A stretch of 64,000 nt of DNA from Flavobacteriaceae bacterium (GTDB lineage: Bacteria; Bacteroidota; Bacteroidia; Flavobacteriales; Flavobacteriaceae): NCBI GenBank assembly GCA_029238125.1, contig JAQWGQ010000005.1:62001-126000 (forward strand), read 5' to 3'. Within the stretch, counting starts at the first letter, position 1; the number at the start of each line of letters is the position of its first letter. Under the pieces are notes generated by a model, which had not been told where the DNA came from, made no database searches, and saw nothing but the letters and a program-made list of their open reading frames with translations. Below are positions 61,322 to 64,000 of the stretch, in pieces. Made by a program: the position numbers and the translations under genes.

Positions 61322-63907
61322 CTCCAAACTGATTTGGGAGTTGCCTTTTTCTTCTTGATCAACCGTTTCAGGGTCTTCTACTTCAATATCGGCAGGAGTT
61401 TCTTGCACAGGGTTTTCGTAGGGTAAAGCATTCAACACATTAAATTGCTTTACCTTGTCGGTGGTGACTTGATTGCCGATTGCTTTAATGCCTTTGACAG
61501 ATATAAAATCTTCAAATACAAGTTGCTGAGGTGGTTTAGGGACTTTCCCTCTCGGTTTGACGAATTCAATCTCAAACACAGGTCTGTGATCCGTACTGAT
61601 CAACTCCAGATGGTTTTGCTTGCCTTCTTGGATAAAACTCTCTTCCCGATCGGCAGATTCAATGAGAAAACGCTTGCCAAAATAACGCTCCTTCACACCG
61701 TCAAAATAGATTGCAGATATCGGTTTGGTCGGTTCCCATTTTTCTAAGATTAGCATATCCTCAGGAAAATGCATATTAAGGTCAGGAATACTGGTTTTAA
61801 TCAACCCTGACTGTGTTGCAATCAACAAACGGTCATCCCCACGGAACGCCCCAACCAAGTCTCCACGCCCATCAACATTGAGACGACCTACCGCTTCATC
61901 AAACCAAATGTCACGAGGTTTTAGGGTAGAAACCCCTTCTTCTTTTAACTCTACACGTTTAACTGTGTATTTGGTGACGGTGTTTCCACGAACCCTTCTT
62001 GATTTGATATCCAAATCCGCAAAGTCAAGATCCCACTTCAATTTTTTGATACTCCCCGACTGACGCAATAAGACCGTAACAATCTCAGCTTCTCCATTGG
62101 GGTTTGCCGAAAAATAAAACACCTTGGACTGGGCCTTTCCGTTGCTCAGGTCATAGGATTTGTCTCTAGTCACACCAGTTACTGGGAATCGTTTCATATA
62201 AGTTGTGCCGTTCCGACCATCCCTATAAATCATATTGTAGATGGTGCGGTCGTCCTTCTTTTTAAATACAGCTACATGAATGATATTTTTTCCGATAAAG
62301 GTTTTGGACTCAACCTTGGTTACGGTCATCTTTCCATCTTCAGTAAAGACGATGATATCATCAATATCGGCACAGTCCGCTACATATTCATCCTTACGGA
62401 GTGAAGTTCCCACAAAGCCCTCTTCTCTGTTGACATAGAGTTTGGTGTTGCGAATCACAACTTTTTTGGCATCTACATCGTCAAACACACGTATTTCGGT
62501 TTTGCGCTCACGCCCTTTTCCATAATTTTTCTTGAGATGTGTGAAGTAACTGATCGCAAAGTCCGTCAAATTGGCGAGATCATGCTTGACTTGCGCCAAA
62601 TCGGCTTCTAGGGCATCGATACGCTGCTGGGCTTTGTCTAGGTCGAATTTGGAAATACGTTTGATTCGGATTTCAGTCAATCGAATCACATCATCGTCGT
62701 TAACCTCTCGTTTTAAATGACCGATATGTGGAGCCAAGCCCTTGTGAATGGCCTGAATCACACCCTCCCAGGTTTCTTGCTCTTCAATATCTCGATAAAT
62801 ACGCTTTTCAATAAAGATACGTTCGAGAGATGCAAAGTGCCACTGCTCTTCGATTTCAGCTTTCTTGACCAAGAGTTCTTGTTCCAAAATCGAAACGGTG
62901 TTGTCTGTCGATCGGCGCAACATCTCACTCACTCCGATAAATAGGGGCTTGTTTTCCTCGATTATGCATCCCAAGGGAGAAATGGAGGTTTCACAAGCGG
63001 TAAACGCAAAAAGGGCATCAATCGTTTTATCTGGAGAGATATTGGGTGGCAGGTGAATCAGAATTTCAACTTCAGCAGCGGTATTGTCTTCAATACGCTT
63101 GATCTTGATCTTTCCTTTATCGTTGGCCTTTAAGATAGAATCGATTAGCGATGAGGTCGTTGTGCTAAATGGAATTTGACGGATTACCAAGGTGTTTTTA
63201 TCCAGTTGAGCGATTTTGGCACGCACACGAATCTTACCCCCTCGCAAACCATCATTGTACAGACCCACGTCCATCACGCCACCTGTTGGGAAATCGGGAT
63301 ACAAATCAAATCGCTTTCCTTTCAGGTGCTTAATTGACGCATCGATCAGTTCGATAAAGTTGTGCGGCAGAATTTTGGTGGAAAGTCCAACGGCAATCCC
63401 TTCTCCACCTTGTGTGAGCAGCAGAGGGAATTTTACTGGAAGATGAATCGGCTCCTTTTTTCGTCCATCATACGACATTTGCCATTGTGTGACTTTCGGA
63501 CTATAAACAACTTCCAGAGCAAATTTGGACAAGCGTGCCTCGATATAACGAGAGGCAGCAGCACTATCGCCAGTGAGAATGTTTCCCCAGTTTCCTTGGG
63601 TGTCAATCAATAAGTCTTTTTGCCCGATTTGTACCATGGCATCAGAGATACTGGCATCTCCGTGTGGGTGGTATTGCATGGTATGTCCAACGATATTGGC
63701 CACTTTGTTGTAGCGCCCATCGTCCAACTCTCGCATCGAATGTAAAATCCGTCTTTGCACGGGCTTAAGTCCATCCGAAATAGCAGGTACAGCACGTTCT
63801 AGTATCACGTATGAAGCATAGTCCAAGAACCAATCCTTGTACATGCCCGTTACCTTGACTAAGGTATCTTGCGTTTTGTCGTGATGTTCGTCCAAGTGTT
63901 CCTCCAT
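61316..63907 (-). CDS. parC: DNA topoisomerase IV subunit A
   Basis: Decatenation and relaxation of replicated DNA, with ParE. 863 aa. The catalytic Tyr121 is in AAASRYIEARL; the gate region has YHPHGDASISDAM at about 79-91, and the position matching GyrA Ser83 is Ala85. The C-terminal part (about 520-780) has weak beta-pinwheel repeats (VFTEDGKMTVTKVESKTFIG and similar), and there is an acidic tail. GyrA is the main alternative; the lack of a GyrA box and the place just after parE favour ParC. Confidence 0.93.
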   Translation of the reverse strand: MEEHLDEHHDKTQDTLVKVTGMYKDWFLDYASYVILERAVPAISDGLKPVQRRILHSMRELDDGRYNKVANIVGHTMQYHPHGDASISDAMVQIGQKDLLIDTQGNWGNILTGDSAAASRYIEARLSKFALEVVYSPKVTQWQMSYDGRKKEPIHLPVKFPLLLTQGGEGIAVGLSTKILPHNFIELIDASIKHLKGKRFDLYPDFPTGGVMDVGLYNDGLRGGKIRVRAKIAQLDKNTLVIRQIPFSTTTSSLIDSILKANDKGKIKIKRIEDNTAAEVEILIHLPPNISPDKTIDALFAFTACETSISPLGCIIEENKPLFIGVSEMLRRSTDNTVSILEQELLVKKAEIEEQWHFASLERIFIEKRIYRDIEEQETWEGVIQAIHKGLAPHIGHLKREVNDDDVIRLTEIRIKRISKFDLDKAQQRIDALEADLAQVKHDLANLTDFAISYFTHLKKNYGKGRERKTEIRVFDDVDAKKVVIRNTKLYVNREEGFVGTSLRKDEYVADCADIDDIIVFTEDGKMTVTKVESKTFIGKNIIHVAVFKKKDDRTIYNMIYRDGRNGTTYMKRFPVTGVTRDKSYDLSNGKAQSKVFYFSANPNGEAEIVTVLLRQSGSIKKLKWDLDFADLDIKSRRVRGNTVTKYTVKRVELKEEGVSTLKPRDIWFDEAVGRLNVDGRGDLVGAFRGDDRLLIATQSGLIKTSIPDLNMHFPEDMLILEKWEPTKPISAIYFDGVKERYFGKRFLIESADREESFIQEGKQNHLELISTDHRPVFEIEFVKPRGKVPKPPQQLVFEDFISVKGIKAIGNQVTTDKVKQFNVLNALPYENPVQETPADIEVEDPETVDQEEKGNSQISLEL

Positions 63908-63908
63908 A

Positions 63909-64000
63909 CTACTCCTCGATTTGATCGAGTTCTACTTTGAGATTATCAATAATAAATTTTTGGCGTTTGGGTGTGTTTTTACCCATGTAGAACGACAACA
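63909..64000 (-). CDS. parE: DNA topoisomerase IV subunit B, C-terminal end (runs off the window)
   Basis: Only the last 30 codons are in the window. They read YMGKNTPKRQKFIIDNLKVE near the end, the standard C-terminus of ParE-type type II topoisomerases in Bacteroidota. The stop is 1 base from the parC start, so the two are coupled. The ATPase domains lie outside. Confidence 0.85.
   Translation of the reverse strand, partial: LSFYMGKNTPKRQKFIIDNLKVELDQIEE

Overview
The window looks like a chromosomal segment of a marine-type member of the Flavobacteriia (Bacteroidota). The signs are Bacteroidota -7 promoter boxes (TAnnTTTG, in two or three places with a TTG/TTTG about 18-19 bases upstream), a PorX-type response regulator of the type IX secretion system, fused LpxC-FabZ, fused alpha/beta 2-oxoacid dehydrogenase E1, bifunctional HisB and HisIE, a MutS2 without an Smr domain, lipoprotein signal peptides and an outer-membrane barrel with a terminal Phe. 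No rRNA, tRNA, complete insertion sequence or CRISPR array was seen. Genes are tightly packed, and five convergent pairs overlap at their 3' ends.

Layout. 1-6.9 kb: start of recG, uvrD/pcrA, a Sua5/YciO protein, an OmpA-type lipoprotein, a glycosyltransferase, a lone HsdR N-domain protein and holA. 6.9-16.3 kb (minus): fused E1, an M1-peptidase-like outer-membrane protein without the zinc motif, a LOG-family protein, uvrA and an acpH-like gene. 16.3-31.9 kb: glmM, an AT-rich threonine/serine dehydratase, an lpxL-type acyltransferase, rhomboid, a TlpA-like lipoprotein, aroC, a dicarboxylate symporter, mutS2, ung, a spondin-domain lipoprotein, nucleoside phosphorylase, SUI1/YciH, a 2OG oxygenase and alanine dehydrogenase.

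32.0-34.6 kb is the most unusual part. The first ~58 codons of a gamma-glutamyltranspeptidase gene are joined directly to the middle of an inverted type II-C cas9. That cas9 keeps RuvC-I, bridge helix and REC (616 codons) but has lost HNH, RuvC-II/III and the PAM-interacting domain, and no cas1, cas2 or array is present. A well-formed tracrRNA gene with its own promoter and terminator survives just upstream of cas9. The simplest reading is a deletion that removed the 3' parts of ggt and cas9 and everything between. DUF2461 follows, then an operon of three tiny membrane proteins (69, 59 and 53 aa) with a good promoter.

35.9-43.0 kb holds a complete histidine operon hisG-D-C-B-H-A-F-IE, nearly all with 4-base ATGA overlaps. 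It is preceded by what looks like a classical attenuator: a 17-aa leader peptide with three His codons, a 13-bp terminator hairpin and a competing 9-bp antiterminator pairing. 43.0-50.5 kb is a minus-strand cluster: HD phosphohydrolase, lpxD, lpxC-fabZ, lpxA, efp, sucD, fabG and a prohibitin-like protein (lipid A, fatty acid and central metabolism).

50.5-64 kb: porX, tsaE, a small DUF4258-like protein, proline dehydrogenase, aroB, PEP carboxylase, an Lrp/AsnC regulator, an M14 carboxypeptidase, an XRE regulator with a repeated GTTACA operator-like motif upstream, a small lipoprotein, an SDR with a YxxxR active-site variant, parC, and the 3' end of parE. Several genes (acpH, glmM, aroB, XRE; weaker for recG and the HsdR_N gene) have the -7 box only 4-6 bases before the start codon, which predicts leaderless mRNAs.
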